Shown piece by piece: positions 23,290 to 32,268 of a stretch of 64,000 nt of DNA (positions are counted from its first letter, which is position 1; each line of letters begins with the position of its first letter). The position numbers and the translations under genes are program-made. The stretch is from an uncultured Granulosicoccus sp. (GTDB lineage: Bacteria; Pseudomonadota; Gammaproteobacteria; Granulosicoccales; Granulosicoccaceae), in assembly GCA_937924505.1 (NCBI GenBank), contig CALDSR010000039.1, positions 1 through 64,000 of the forward strand, read 5' to 3'. The notes under the pieces are model-generated. The model did no database searches and was not told the DNA's origin. It saw nothing but the letters and a program-made list of their open reading frames with translations.

Positions 23290-24645
23290 ATGGATGAAGT
23301 AAAAAACAAGACCCTGTCTCGCGATGTCAATCGCCTGGGCGAATCGTTTGTATTCCCTCCAAGGGTTATGGACGATATTCATATCAAATCAGAGTTGGGC
23401 CGTTACCGAATGCGCGGCTTTTCACTGTTCAAGAAAATTCCGCATTGGGATGATTTGACGTTCTTGCCCGGTACGCTGACACGATTTGTTATCGAAGGGT
23501 ATCGTGAAAAATGTGAGACCAAGACGATCATTGGTCCACGAGCCAAGAAACCGATCGAGCTTGATATCCCGGTTTACATCACCGGAATGAGCTTTGGTGC
23601 CTTGTCCTATGAGGCGAAGACAGCCCTGGCGCGTGGCGCAACGATGGCAGGCTCCGCCACTTGTTCGGGTGAAGGCGGCATGATTCCTGACGAGCGTCGT
23701 TATTCATCGAAATGGTTTTATCAGTGCATTCAGTCGCGTTACGGCTTTAACCCTCATCATCTGATGCTCGCTGATGGTTGCGAGTTCTTTATTGGCCAAG
23801 GTTGTAAGGTTGGACTTGGCGGGCACTTGATGGGACAGAAGGTTACCGATCAGGTGGCCGAGATGCGCTCGTTGCCAGCGGGCATTGACCAACGCTCACC
23901 AGCGCGTCACCCGGATTGGTTGGGGCCTGATGATCTTGCACTGAAAATTCAAGAGATTCGCGAAGCCACAGATTGGCAAATCCCGATCCAATTGAAACTG
24001 GGTGCTGCGCGTGTATATGACGATGTGCGCATGGCTGCCAAATGCGATCCTGATTCGATCTATATCGATGGTATGGAAGGTGGTACCGGTGCCGGTCCTC
24101 ACCTGGCAACAGAAGACACAGGGGTGCCAGGCATTGCTGCTATTCGTCAGGCTCGCAAAGCCATTGATGACATCGGCAAGCGTGGGGAAATTACGCTGAT
24201 CTATGCCGGTGGTATTCGTAATGGTGCTGATGTTGCCAAAGCGATTGCTCTGGGCGCTGACGCTATTGCCATAGGGCATTCAGCGATGATGGCTCTGAAC
24301 TGCAACAAGGATATCCCGGAGGCAAATTATCAGGAAGAGATGGGTGTCGAACCGGGTTACTGTTATCACTGCCATACCGGTCGTTGCCCGGTGGGTGTTG
24401 CTACTCAGGATCCAAAACTGCGTGAACGTTTGAACCCGGATGATGCGGCAGAACGTGTGTACAATTTTTTGCACACACTGACGATCGAAGCGCAGCTTTT
24501 CGCCCGAGCCTGTGGCAAGACCAATCTTCACTCGCTTGAGCCTGAGGATCTTGCAGCACTGACAATGGAAGCTTCAGCGATGGCAGGTGTACCACTTGCC
24601 GGTACCAACCATACGGTTGGTGTTGAAGATTATCACCACCTGTAG
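23290..24645 (+). CDS. FMN/iron-sulfur glutamate-synthase-like subunit (GlxD/MgsC paralog)
   Basis: 451 residues of the glutamate synthase FMN barrel: GMSFGALSYEAKTALARGATMAG, GQGCKVGLGGHLMGQK, KLGAARVYDDVRMAA, IDGMEGGTGAGP and YAGGIRNGADVAKAIALGADAIAIG. Residues 355-371 carry Cys358, Cys361 and Cys366 in EPGYCYHCHTGRCPVGVATQ, an intact cluster-binding motif like the [3Fe-4S] site of glutamate synthases. The paralog MgsC at 4135 lacks these cysteines. The two sets are therefore not simple duplicates and probably differ in electron source or chemistry. Confidence 0.88.
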   Translation: MDEVKNKTLSRDVNRLGESFVFPPRVMDDIHIKSELGRYRMRGFSLFKKIPHWDDLTFLPGTLTRFVIEGYREKCETKTIIGPRAKKPIELDIPVYITGMSFGALSYEAKTALARGATMAGSATCSGEGGMIPDERRYSSKWFYQCIQSRYGFNPHHLMLADGCEFFIGQGCKVGLGGHLMGQKVTDQVAEMRSLPAGIDQRSPARHPDWLGPDDLALKIQEIREATDWQIPIQLKLGAARVYDDVRMAAKCDPDSIYIDGMEGGTGAGPHLATEDTGVPGIAAIRQARKAIDDIGKRGEITLIYAGGIRNGADVAKAIALGADAIAIGHSAMMALNCNKDIPEANYQEEMGVEPGYCYHCHTGRCPVGVATQDPKLRERLNPDDAAERVYNFLHTLTIEAQLFARACGKTNLHSLEPEDLAALTMEASAMAGVPLAGTNHTVGVEDYHHL

Positions 24646-24666
24646 AGCCAATCGGAGAGAACCACA

Positions 24667-25080
24667 ATGGCAGGTACACAATATCGAGGCTCCGAGATTG
24701 ATGATGTTGATCAGTTTCGTAAAGATGCAAAAGGTCTCGCCAGTGAACGAGAACAGGAGATCGGCCAGCACATTGGTTATCGCTATGACGTTAACCTTGT
24801 GCCGGACTACGAGCGAATTACACCGTTCCTGAAGCAATACATGGAAACCATGGGCTGGGATGATCTGAACTGGCTTGAGGATATCCATATGGGCTATGAA
24901 GAAGGCAATGCGGCTGTGTTTGATCGCAATATCAATGGCTGGGTGCGTATACCCGAGTCCATGGAATTGCCGGATAATCAACAGGATCGTGACATGATAG
25001 CCCGCGAACTTCTTATCAAGTTTCAGATGTCTGACAGACATCCGATGGTGAATTTGCGCAAGGCATACATGAAGTTCTGA
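24667..25080 (+). CDS. Unrecognised 137-residue protein of the TMA operon
   Basis: A soluble, acidic protein with no membrane span, no signal and no cysteine. It begins MAGTQYRGSEIDDVDQFRK and includes GWDDLNWLEDIHMGYEEG and a basic end (NLRKAYMKF). I recognise no domain. GGAGAG lies about 7 bases upstream of ATG 24667 and the gene sits between the FMN subunit and another unrecognised gene with gaps near 20 bases, so it is surely cotranscribed. It may be a small subunit or assembly factor of the synthase. Confidence 0.75.
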   Translation: MAGTQYRGSEIDDVDQFRKDAKGLASEREQEIGQHIGYRYDVNLVPDYERITPFLKQYMETMGWDDLNWLEDIHMGYEEGNAAVFDRNINGWVRIPESMELPDNQQDRDMIARELLIKFQMSDRHPMVNLRKAYMKF

Positions 25081-25099
25081 TTCAGGGTTAATTGTAATA

Positions 25100-25717
25100 A
25101 TGAGCGGTAACGAAACCATGAACGAAGTGGTTCAAGTGTTTGGTAAACGTCCTGTTGACCACGCCTTGAAAGATGCGTTCTTGCGTTGGCAATGCCGTGT
25201 TCGCCAGATGGCCATGCGTGAACGCGAAGGCCGCCCGGATGATGCCATCATGCCGGCTCTGACGTTGAATGGCGCGTCAGAGCCGATGGGGCATATCATT
25301 ACCCTTATTTCGAAGTGGGGGGCGAATAGTCGAACGTCAGAGCTTAAACATGTTGTCAAAAGCATCAATGACCCTGCTCAGCGGCGTGACAAGGCCATCA
25401 GAATATTTTCAGAAACCTGGTATCAGCAGGCGCGTGAATTTTCTGACACCTTGACAGCGACCTTCCCACCCGACTCACTTGGTGCGAAATCCATTGTGGA
25501 TGCCGGACAATGTACGCTTGCTTTCGATGCCTATAACCAGAATTTCAGCCTGCAATGCCAGCCCCGCAGGCTTTCGGAGAATCACCCGTTGTATCAGGCC
25601 ACGTTGTGGCATAACCTGTTGTTCAATCCCAGCCTGCACCCCAAAACAGTCATTCTCGCTTTCGAACCGGACTGGGATAAGAGTAGCGCCATGCCACCGA
25701 TTGGTGGGGCGCATTAG
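25100..25717 (+). CDS. Unrecognised 205-residue protein of the TMA operon
   Basis: Soluble protein with a basic N-terminal helical part (ALKDAFLRWQCRVRQMAMREREGRP) and a C-terminal part with scattered aromatics (LYQATLWHNLLFNPSLHP, AFEPDWDKSSAMPP). No family recognised. It is 19 bases after the 137-residue gene and 67 before tmoX. ATG 25100 or ATG 25118 could start it. Coding composition and position are convincing; function is unknown. Confidence 0.72.
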   Translation: MSGNETMNEVVQVFGKRPVDHALKDAFLRWQCRVRQMAMREREGRPDDAIMPALTLNGASEPMGHIITLISKWGANSRTSELKHVVKSINDPAQRRDKAIRIFSETWYQQAREFSDTLTATFPPDSLGAKSIVDAGQCTLAFDAYNQNFSLQCQPRRLSENHPLYQATLWHNLLFNPSLHPKTVILAFEPDWDKSSAMPPIGGAH

Positions 25718-25784
25718 AAAGCGAGTTTTTGATTGATATTAATGACGTCGTTTTTGTTGTTTTATCTACTTGGAGGAGTTGAAT

Positions 25785-26738
25785 ATGAACAGATTTAAGA
25801 AAACGTTTAGCGTAGCTGCCGTATCTGCGCTGCTATGCGGAAATGCGATTGCTGCAGTGCCGGAGTCTGACGATCCTATTCTGATTGTTCAGAATAACTG
25901 GACCAGTCAGCTCGTATTGTCACACGTGGTCGGTAATGTGTTGATGGAAATGGGTTACGAGGTTGAGTACACGCCATCAGACTCACAGTTGCAGTTCACG
26001 GCAATCGCCAACGGCGATATGCACTTTCAGGTAGAAGCGTGGGAAGGTTCGATGAAGTCTGCGTTTGAAAAGGCATTGGAAGAAGGCATGGTTGATGCGG
26101 GATCACACTCTGCTGAGACGCGGGAAGAATGGTGGATTCCAAACTACGTGCTGGAAACCTGCCCTGAGGCGACAAATTGGGAAGGCTTGAATGCTTGTGC
26201 TGATCAGTTTGCGACAGCGGAAACATCACCAAAGGGACGTTTTGTAGGGCCACCAGCTGACTGGGGCAAGAACTATTCTGAGCGCGTCAAAGCGTTGCAA
26301 ATGGATTTTGAAGCGATCAACGTCGGGCAGGCGGCCACCTTGTGGGCCGAATTGCAATCCGCCTATGATCGTAAAGAACCAATCGTTCTGTTCAACTGGA
26401 CGCCGAATTTTATCGAGTCGAAATTCGAAGGTACGTTTGTGGATTTTCCAGAGCCGGTCGCTGAGTGTGAAAGCGATGCTTCCTGGGGACCAAATCCGGA
26501 CATGACAGGTGATTGCGGTGCACCTCGTTCTGGTTGGCTGAAAAAAGCTGCGTGGAGCGGCCTTGCTGACAAGTATCCAGCGGCCTGGAGTGTCATGCAG
26601 AAAATCGATTTCTCCAATGCGCAAATCGCCGCGGCTGCCTTGTTGGTAGACGTTGATGGTCTGTCGCCTGAGGAAGCGGCTGAAAAGTGGGCTGCTGACA
26701 ATGCGGATGTCATTACGGGCTGGTTGAACGCCTCTTGA
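25785..26738 (+). CDS. tmoX: TMAO ABC transporter, periplasmic binding protein
   Basis: 317 residues, OpuAC/ProX-type binding protein for quaternary amines. The signal peptide is about residues 1-24 (basic start, hydrophobic core, NAIAA). Trp-rich segments QNNWTSQ, VEAWEGSM, REEWWIPNY and FNWTP are typical of the aromatic cage for trimethylated nitrogen. The neighbours tdm and tmm make TMAO the likely ligand; glycine betaine or choline remain alternatives. GGAGG is 8 bases before ATG 25785. A strong hairpin follows the gene. Confidence 0.88.
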   Translation: MNRFKKTFSVAAVSALLCGNAIAAVPESDDPILIVQNNWTSQLVLSHVVGNVLMEMGYEVEYTPSDSQLQFTAIANGDMHFQVEAWEGSMKSAFEKALEEGMVDAGSHSAETREEWWIPNYVLETCPEATNWEGLNACADQFATAETSPKGRFVGPPADWGKNYSERVKALQMDFEAINVGQAATLWAELQSAYDRKEPIVLFNWTPNFIESKFEGTFVDFPEPVAECESDASWGPNPDMTGDCGAPRSGWLKKAAWSGLADKYPAAWSVMQKIDFSNAQIAAAALLVDVDGLSPEEAAEKWAADNADVITGWLNAS

Positions 26739-26753
26739 GCAAGTCGCTTGACG

Positions 26754-26823
26754 CCTGACGCTTTTGTCAGGTTTGCTGGTGGTGCTTTACCGGGTTGGCA
26801 TCTTGCCGATTCGGTAAAGCGCC
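26754..26823 (+). terminator. Intercistronic stem-loops between tmoX and the ATPase gene
   Basis: First a 6-bp stem CCTGAC/GTCAGG (26754-26771), then a 12-bp stem with one G-U pair: GGTGCTTTACCG (26781-26792) with CGGTAAAGCGCC (26812-26823), which contains an inner GGCA/TGCC stem. No U tract follows. Such structures after binding-protein genes usually stabilise or partly end the upstream message, giving excess binding protein. Confidence 0.5.
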
Positions 26824-26873
26824 AAGATACACGCGCTTTCTCGTTAAAAAAGATAAAAAGACAGAGGTAATAC

Positions 26874-27899
26874 ATGAGCGAACGTCCCATTATTTCCTGT
26901 CGCAATGTCTGGAAGGTATTTGGGGATGATCCTGCCGCTTTCATGCGTAATCACGGGAATCAGCCAAGCGCAGAAGATTTAAGCAGCGCTGGTTACATTG
27001 GTGCCGTTCAGGATGTGTCATTTGATGTTGCTCCCGGTGAAATCCTGATCATCATGGGTTTGTCTGGCTCGGGCAAATCGACCCTGGTTCGTTGTATCAC
27101 TCGCTTGAATGATCCGACTACCGGTGAAATAGATTTCGAGGGGAAAAATATTCTTAAAGCCAAGCCGCGGGAGATGATCAACCTTCGGCGCCACAAGATG
27201 GGCATGGTGTTTCAGAACTTTGGTTTGTTGCCACAGCGCAGCGTGCTGGAAAATGTTGCTTTTCCACTTGAAGTGCAGGGCATTAAACGCACGCAGCGAC
27301 ATCAGCGAGCCCAGGAAATGATCGAATTGGTCGGGCTGGGTGGACGCGAAAACTATTACCCCAGTGAGCTGTCCGGCGGGCAACAGCAACGTGTTGGTAT
27401 TGCGCGTTCACTGGCGGTTGAACCCGATGTATGGTTTCTCGATGAGCCTTTCTCCGCACTTGATCCCTTGATCCGACGGGAAATGCAGGACGAATTCATT
27501 CGCTTGCAGCAATTGTTGAAGAAGACCATTGTCTTCATAACCCACGATTTTGAAGAAGCCACGCGCTTGGCCGATCGAATCGGCATCATGAAGGATGGTC
27601 GCCTGGTGCAGCTTTCGACACCGGAAGAAATGGTGCTGCATCCAGCCAATGAATACGTTGCTGAATTTGCCAGAAATGCACCGCGTGATCAGATCATCAC
27701 CGCCAGTGCCATCATGGAGCCGGTCAGCGGTAGCGTCTCATCGCAAACCGTTTTCAGTACCGATCGCATTGGCAGTATTGCCGAGCATGTTCTGAATGCC
27801 GACGCGCCGGTCACTGTCATCGATAAGCAGAATCAAGCCGTTGGTCAAATTACGCGCAAGTCTGTCACCAATGCACTTTTTGGTGAGCTGCACGCATGA
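26874..27899 (+). CDS. tmoV: TMAO ABC transporter, ATP-binding subunit
   Basis: 341 residues, ProV/OpuAA type. Walker A GLSGSGKST near residue 62, Q-loop FQNFGLLPQRSV, signature LSGGQQQR, Walker B VWFLDEPFSALD and the H-loop VFITHDFEEATRLAD are all intact. The C-terminal 80 residues are a short, CBS-like regulatory tail. Its end overlaps the permease start by four bases (ATGA). The symbol follows ProV usage; literature naming of the ATPase and permease letters may differ. Confidence 0.88.
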   Translation: MSERPIISCRNVWKVFGDDPAAFMRNHGNQPSAEDLSSAGYIGAVQDVSFDVAPGEILIIMGLSGSGKSTLVRCITRLNDPTTGEIDFEGKNILKAKPREMINLRRHKMGMVFQNFGLLPQRSVLENVAFPLEVQGIKRTQRHQRAQEMIELVGLGGRENYYPSELSGGQQQRVGIARSLAVEPDVWFLDEPFSALDPLIRREMQDEFIRLQQLLKKTIVFITHDFEEATRLADRIGIMKDGRLVQLSTPEEMVLHPANEYVAEFARNAPRDQIITASAIMEPVSGSVSSQTVFSTDRIGSIAEHVLNADAPVTVIDKQNQAVGQITRKSVTNALFGELHA

Positions 27900-29893
27900 G
27901 TTCGACCGCGACAACAATTCCTTCGTCGACGGTTGATTATCCGACGTTCATGAACCGATTCAACGGCACTCTGCCGTATGTTGCGATTATTGCCGTCGGC
28001 GTATTGGCGGCTCAATTTATCCCGTTCCTGTCGGTGTGGCCGGAATCCTGGGTCATACCGCTACGTGGTTGGATTACCGAATTTTTCAATTGGCTGGGTA
28101 AGGAGGCGGCCATCGGTGATTACAAATTCAAGGAATTTACTCGTTCTATCTCTGCCATTCTCGCCGTGCCATTGAAGTGGGCGGAGTATTTGTTATATCG
28201 CGGTATCAAATTTTCCAGTGACTACAAGTCACCGCCGATACCGTGGGTTGCTGTGGTTATCGGCGTGGGAATACTCGGTCATTGGGTCGGTGGCTGGCGT
28301 TTGGCGCTGTTCAGCGCTGGCTGCATGTTGTATCTCGCCGTCTTCGGCTTGTGGAAAGATTCCATGCGGACCTTGTCGATCGTGCTGGTGTCGGTGCCGT
28401 TTGCCGCGATCATTGGGTTGTTACTGGGAATCTGGGTCACTCGGTCAAAACGGGCTGCCGCCGTTATCACCCCGATGTTTGATTTGATGCAGGCAACACC
28501 GCACATGGCGTATCTCGTGCCGATTGTCGTCTTGTTTGGCTTCGGTCAGGTTCCGGCGATGATGGCGACAGTGATTTTCGCCATGCCCCCGATGGCGCGA
28601 TGCACCATCCTGGGCATTCAGACTGTGCCATCAGAAGTGATTGAATCCGGGCGAATGTCCGGTTGTACGCCACGGCAGTTGTTGTGGAAGGTGCAACTAC
28701 CGACATCAAAACTGAAGCTGATGCTCGGCTTGAACCAGTTGGTGATGCAGACGCTGGCCATGGCAGTCATCGCCTCGCTGGTAGGGGCGTCGGGACTGGG
28801 CCAGAAACTCTTGTATTCACTACAACAACTCAAGCTTGGCGCTGCTGTCGAGCAAGGTATCGCCATTGTATTGATTGCTGTTGTTCTCGATCGATTGACT
28901 CAGGCTTATGCCCGGCGTGATGCACACAAGATGTTCGGCGCCAATTGGATGGAACGGCACAAGCATTTGTTTATCTTCATTGCTGTGTTGATCATCGCTT
29001 TTATCGCATCCAGCTTTTTTCGCGAGCTTGCGGTTTTACCCAAAAAATACACCTTCACTTTGGGCAAGGAACTCGATGTTGCGGTGCGTGCATTTTCCAA
29101 AAATGCTTATCCCTACATCAACCCTGTGCGGGATTTCATCACGGTAGAAATGTTGATACCTCTACGCAACTTCTTTTTATGGCTGCCGTGGACAGTACTC
29201 ATCGGCGTGATTGCTTACAGTGGTTGGCGCCTGGGTGGCATGGGGGTCATGTTGCTGACGACATTCTTGTCAAGCATGATCATGTTGACTGGTTTCTGGG
29301 AACCCGCAATGCTGACGGTTTATCTCGTTTTCTCTGCGGTGTTGATTTGTGTCGCGATTGGCGTACCGATCGGTATCTGGGCGTCACGCTCACCATTGGT
29401 GTCACGTATCGTCATGTCAATCTGCGATACCTTGCAAACGTTCCCGTCGTTCATTTATCTGATACCGGTCATTATGTTGTTCAAGGTCGGGGATCTGTCC
29501 AATATCATCGCCATCCTTGCTTATGCGACTGTGCCAGCGATACGCTACACCTATCTGGGATTGATGCGGGTACCGGAAGTGTTGAAGGAGGCGGCTACGG
29601 CAAATGGCTGTAACCGTTGGCAAAAATTCTACAAGGTTGAATTGCCTTATGCCTTGCCGGAGATGATGCTCGGGGTCAACCAGACCATCATGATGGCGCT
29701 GGCAATGACGGCTATCACTGCACTGATCGGATCACGTGATCTCGGTCAGGAAATTTACCGAGCACTGCCAACGGCTGATACCGGTCGCGGTGTTTTGGCA
29801 GGTTTAAGTATTGCGGCCATCGGTATTATTGCTGATCGTTTGATCAACGCCTGGGCGAAGGAGCGCAAGCGCCGGCTGGGAATCGAATCATGA
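27896..29893 (+). CDS. tmoW: TMAO ABC transporter, double permease
   Basis: 665 residues holding two ProW-like permease domains in one chain. Each has an EAA-loop: EVIESGRMSGCTPRQLLWKVQLP (first, about 243-265) and EVLKEAATANGCNRWQKFYKVELP (second, about 560-585), each followed by MLGxNQ. Twelve or so membrane spans are visible. A fused homodimer-like permease is known among TMAO importers. Its stop overlaps the tdm start by four bases. Confidence 0.88.
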   Translation: MSSTATTIPSSTVDYPTFMNRFNGTLPYVAIIAVGVLAAQFIPFLSVWPESWVIPLRGWITEFFNWLGKEAAIGDYKFKEFTRSISAILAVPLKWAEYLLYRGIKFSSDYKSPPIPWVAVVIGVGILGHWVGGWRLALFSAGCMLYLAVFGLWKDSMRTLSIVLVSVPFAAIIGLLLGIWVTRSKRAAAVITPMFDLMQATPHMAYLVPIVVLFGFGQVPAMMATVIFAMPPMARCTILGIQTVPSEVIESGRMSGCTPRQLLWKVQLPTSKLKLMLGLNQLVMQTLAMAVIASLVGASGLGQKLLYSLQQLKLGAAVEQGIAIVLIAVVLDRLTQAYARRDAHKMFGANWMERHKHLFIFIAVLIIAFIASSFFRELAVLPKKYTFTLGKELDVAVRAFSKNAYPYINPVRDFITVEMLIPLRNFFLWLPWTVLIGVIAYSGWRLGGMGVMLLTTFLSSMIMLTGFWEPAMLTVYLVFSAVLICVAIGVPIGIWASRSPLVSRIVMSICDTLQTFPSFIYLIPVIMLFKVGDLSNIIAILAYATVPAIRYTYLGLMRVPEVLKEAATANGCNRWQKFYKVELPYALPEMMLGVNQTIMMALAMTAITALIGSRDLGQEIYRALPTADTGRGVLAGLSIAAIGIIADRLINAWAKERKRRLGIES

Positions 29894-32268
29894 GGTTTGA
29901 AACACCTTATGAGCGTAGAGGTGTGTTGACGCCGGGACTTCCTGTCTTGCCCGATGATGTCGAACGACATCCGATTCCCGGAGGTGGCTCACGTGCGCTC
30001 TCAATTGATGCTGGCGACGAGATCAGTCTGTTAAATTTTGCCGGGCTGCAACGTGCGGAAATGGTTCTCTTTACGCCCGATGGAAAATCCGATGCGGGCA
30101 TGTTGGGTGCGAGCGGTTCGGGTACACCTCTGGGAATGCAAGATACCTTGCAATACGGTGGTCGCAGTGGTCAACGTGTTTTATCGGCATTGAAAACGGC
30201 AGGATTTGACCTCGGGCGCGCTGATGCTGTGTCCGTATTTAATGATGCGAGTCGAGCCGGGGAGATGGAAACGTTTCATGCGGCATGCGACGGCTTGTTG
30301 ATCGTTTGCGCGCCAGGTGAACCGATGTCACCGGATGCGCAGGACGCCCCATCGGATATCATCCTGTATCGACGTCGCAGCAAGCCTGCGGCAGCCAAAG
30401 GAAGCATGCAGGCACCGGATCCTTTGGCCGATCCACTGCTTGATGAAAACATTCTGCCAGGCCACGCCTTCGCCTATGAAGTCAAGGCAGGTCAATTCAT
30501 TCAGATACTCGATGTCAAGGGCAGGGAGTGTTCAGATTTTCAGGCCTTTTCGAGACGTGCACTCGACAAAGGTCTTGAGCGCGAGATCGATCCAACCACG
30601 ACACGCTCCTTGATGGGTTCCTTGTATCCGGCACCCGGTATATTCTCAAAGTACTTCAGCGTTGATCATGAACCGCTGGTTGAAATTGTTCAGGATACTT
30701 GCGGGCGGCATGATACGTTTGGGCTAGCCTGTACAGGACGCTATTATGATGACCTGGGTTACCCGGGCCATATCAATTGTTCAGACAATATGAACATTGA
30801 ATTGGGTCATTACTCGGTAAAACCTCGAGGTGGATGGCCTGCGATCAACTTCTTTTTCAATACACTGCTGGATGATACCAACGCGCTGGGTATGGACGAA
30901 CCCTGGTCACGTCCCGGTGATTACGTGATGCTGCGTGCACTCACCGATCTGGTTTGTGTCAGTAGTGCTTGCCCATGTGATGTCGACCCGGCCAACGGTT
31001 GGAACCCGACCGATATTCAGCTCAGGGTTTATCACGAAAAAGAATCCTTTAAACGTTCAATCGGTTGGCGCAAGTCACCGGAGGCCGATGTGGAAGAAAC
31101 CAAAGAAACGGGTTTTCATGAGTGTTTCTCGCGTCATACGCGTGACTTTGTTGAGTACAACGGTTTTTGGCTGGCGAATCAGATGAGAGATCATGGGGCG
31201 ACTGCCGAGTACTGGGCCTGTCGTGAGAAAGCCGCAATCATGGATTTGTCTCCACTGCGCAAGTACGAAGTCACCGGGCCGGATGCTGAGGCACTGATGC
31301 AACTTGCCGTTACCCGAAACATAAAGAAACTCAGTGTTGGACAAGTGGTGTATACGGCGATGTGTTACGAGCATGGCGGCATGATTGATGACGGTACGGT
31401 GTATCGATTGGGCGACACCAATTTTCGTTGGATCGGGGGCAATGATGAATCGGGTTTGTGGCTCCGTGAGCTGGCTGAATCGCGCGGGCTGAACGCCTGG
31501 GTACGATCCTCAACCGATCACTTGTGTAACGTTGCCGTCCAGGGTCCGCTGTCACGTGAAATTCTTGATCAGATTATCTGGACACCGCCAGCACAAGCTA
31601 CCATCAATGAACTGGGCTGGTTTCGCTTCACGATCGGGCGTATGCATGATTTTCACGGCGCGCCCGTGGTCGTGAGTCGAACCGGTTATTCCGGTGAGTT
31701 GGGTTACGAAGTGTTTTGTCATCCCAAGGATGCGACCTCGGTCTTTGATTCGATTTGGGAAGTAGGAGAGCCAAAAGGTATGTTGCCTTTGGGATTGGCG
31801 GCACTGGATATGTTGCGGATCGAGTCGGGGTTGATCTTCGCCGGTTATGAGTTCAGTGATCAGACCAATCCTCTGGAGGCGGGTATCGGTTTTACGGTAC
31901 CACTCAAATCAAAGGTTGATGACTTCATTGGTCGCGCGGCAATTGCCGAACGTAAGGAGCATCCGCAGAAGGTGCTTGTCGGTCTGCATATCGATGGTGG
32001 GGTCGTACCTTCGAATGGCGATTGTATTCGTATGGGAAAAGCGCAAGTCGGCGAAATTACATCGGCTGTCAAATCACCCATTCTTGGCAAGGTGATCGCT
32101 TTGGCTCGCGTTGATGTCACGCATGCCGAAGTCGGTACCGCGATAGAAGTTGGGCAGCTTGACGGTCAGCAGAAGCGATTAACGGCCACCGTTTGTGCGT
32201 TTCCGCATTTTGATCCGACCAAGGAACGTGTGAAGGGAAACTACGATACGGCAGATGCCAGCGACTGA
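29890..32268 (+). CDS. tdm: Trimethylamine N-oxide demethylase (DUF1989-GcvT)
   Basis: 792 residues in the diagnostic Tdm order: an N-terminal DUF1989 (urea carboxylase-associated-like) half, about 20-395, then a GcvT/aminomethyltransferase half, about 405-790. The DUF1989 half shows GRECSDFQAF (Asp216), Cys281 in LACTGRYYDDLG, and Cys361/Cys363 in VSSACPCDVDP, the kind of residues that bind the catalytic metals. The C-terminal half has DYVxY-like folate motifs and SRTGYSGELGYEVFCHP. Tdm splits TMAO to dimethylamine and formaldehyde, the latter caught by tetrahydrofolate. It overlaps its neighbours on both sides. Confidence 0.92.
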   Translation: MRFETPYERRGVLTPGLPVLPDDVERHPIPGGGSRALSIDAGDEISLLNFAGLQRAEMVLFTPDGKSDAGMLGASGSGTPLGMQDTLQYGGRSGQRVLSALKTAGFDLGRADAVSVFNDASRAGEMETFHAACDGLLIVCAPGEPMSPDAQDAPSDIILYRRRSKPAAAKGSMQAPDPLADPLLDENILPGHAFAYEVKAGQFIQILDVKGRECSDFQAFSRRALDKGLEREIDPTTTRSLMGSLYPAPGIFSKYFSVDHEPLVEIVQDTCGRHDTFGLACTGRYYDDLGYPGHINCSDNMNIELGHYSVKPRGGWPAINFFFNTLLDDTNALGMDEPWSRPGDYVMLRALTDLVCVSSACPCDVDPANGWNPTDIQLRVYHEKESFKRSIGWRKSPEADVEETKETGFHECFSRHTRDFVEYNGFWLANQMRDHGATAEYWACREKAAIMDLSPLRKYEVTGPDAEALMQLAVTRNIKKLSVGQVVYTAMCYEHGGMIDDGTVYRLGDTNFRWIGGNDESGLWLRELAESRGLNAWVRSSTDHLCNVAVQGPLSREILDQIIWTPPAQATINELGWFRFTIGRMHDFHGAPVVVSRTGYSGELGYEVFCHPKDATSVFDSIWEVGEPKGMLPLGLAALDMLRIESGLIFAGYEFSDQTNPLEAGIGFTVPLKSKVDDFIGRAAIAERKEHPQKVLVGLHIDGGVVPSNGDCIRMGKAQVGEITSAVKSPILGKVIALARVDVTHAEVGTAIEVGQLDGQQKRLTATVCAFPHFDPTKERVKGNYDTADASD

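Noticed and set aside
24667..25717. Calling the two orphan genes dmm subunits
   Set aside because: Neither resembles the ferredoxin-reductase-like, heme or other subunits expected of dimethylamine monooxygenase, and both lack cysteines or flavin motifs.
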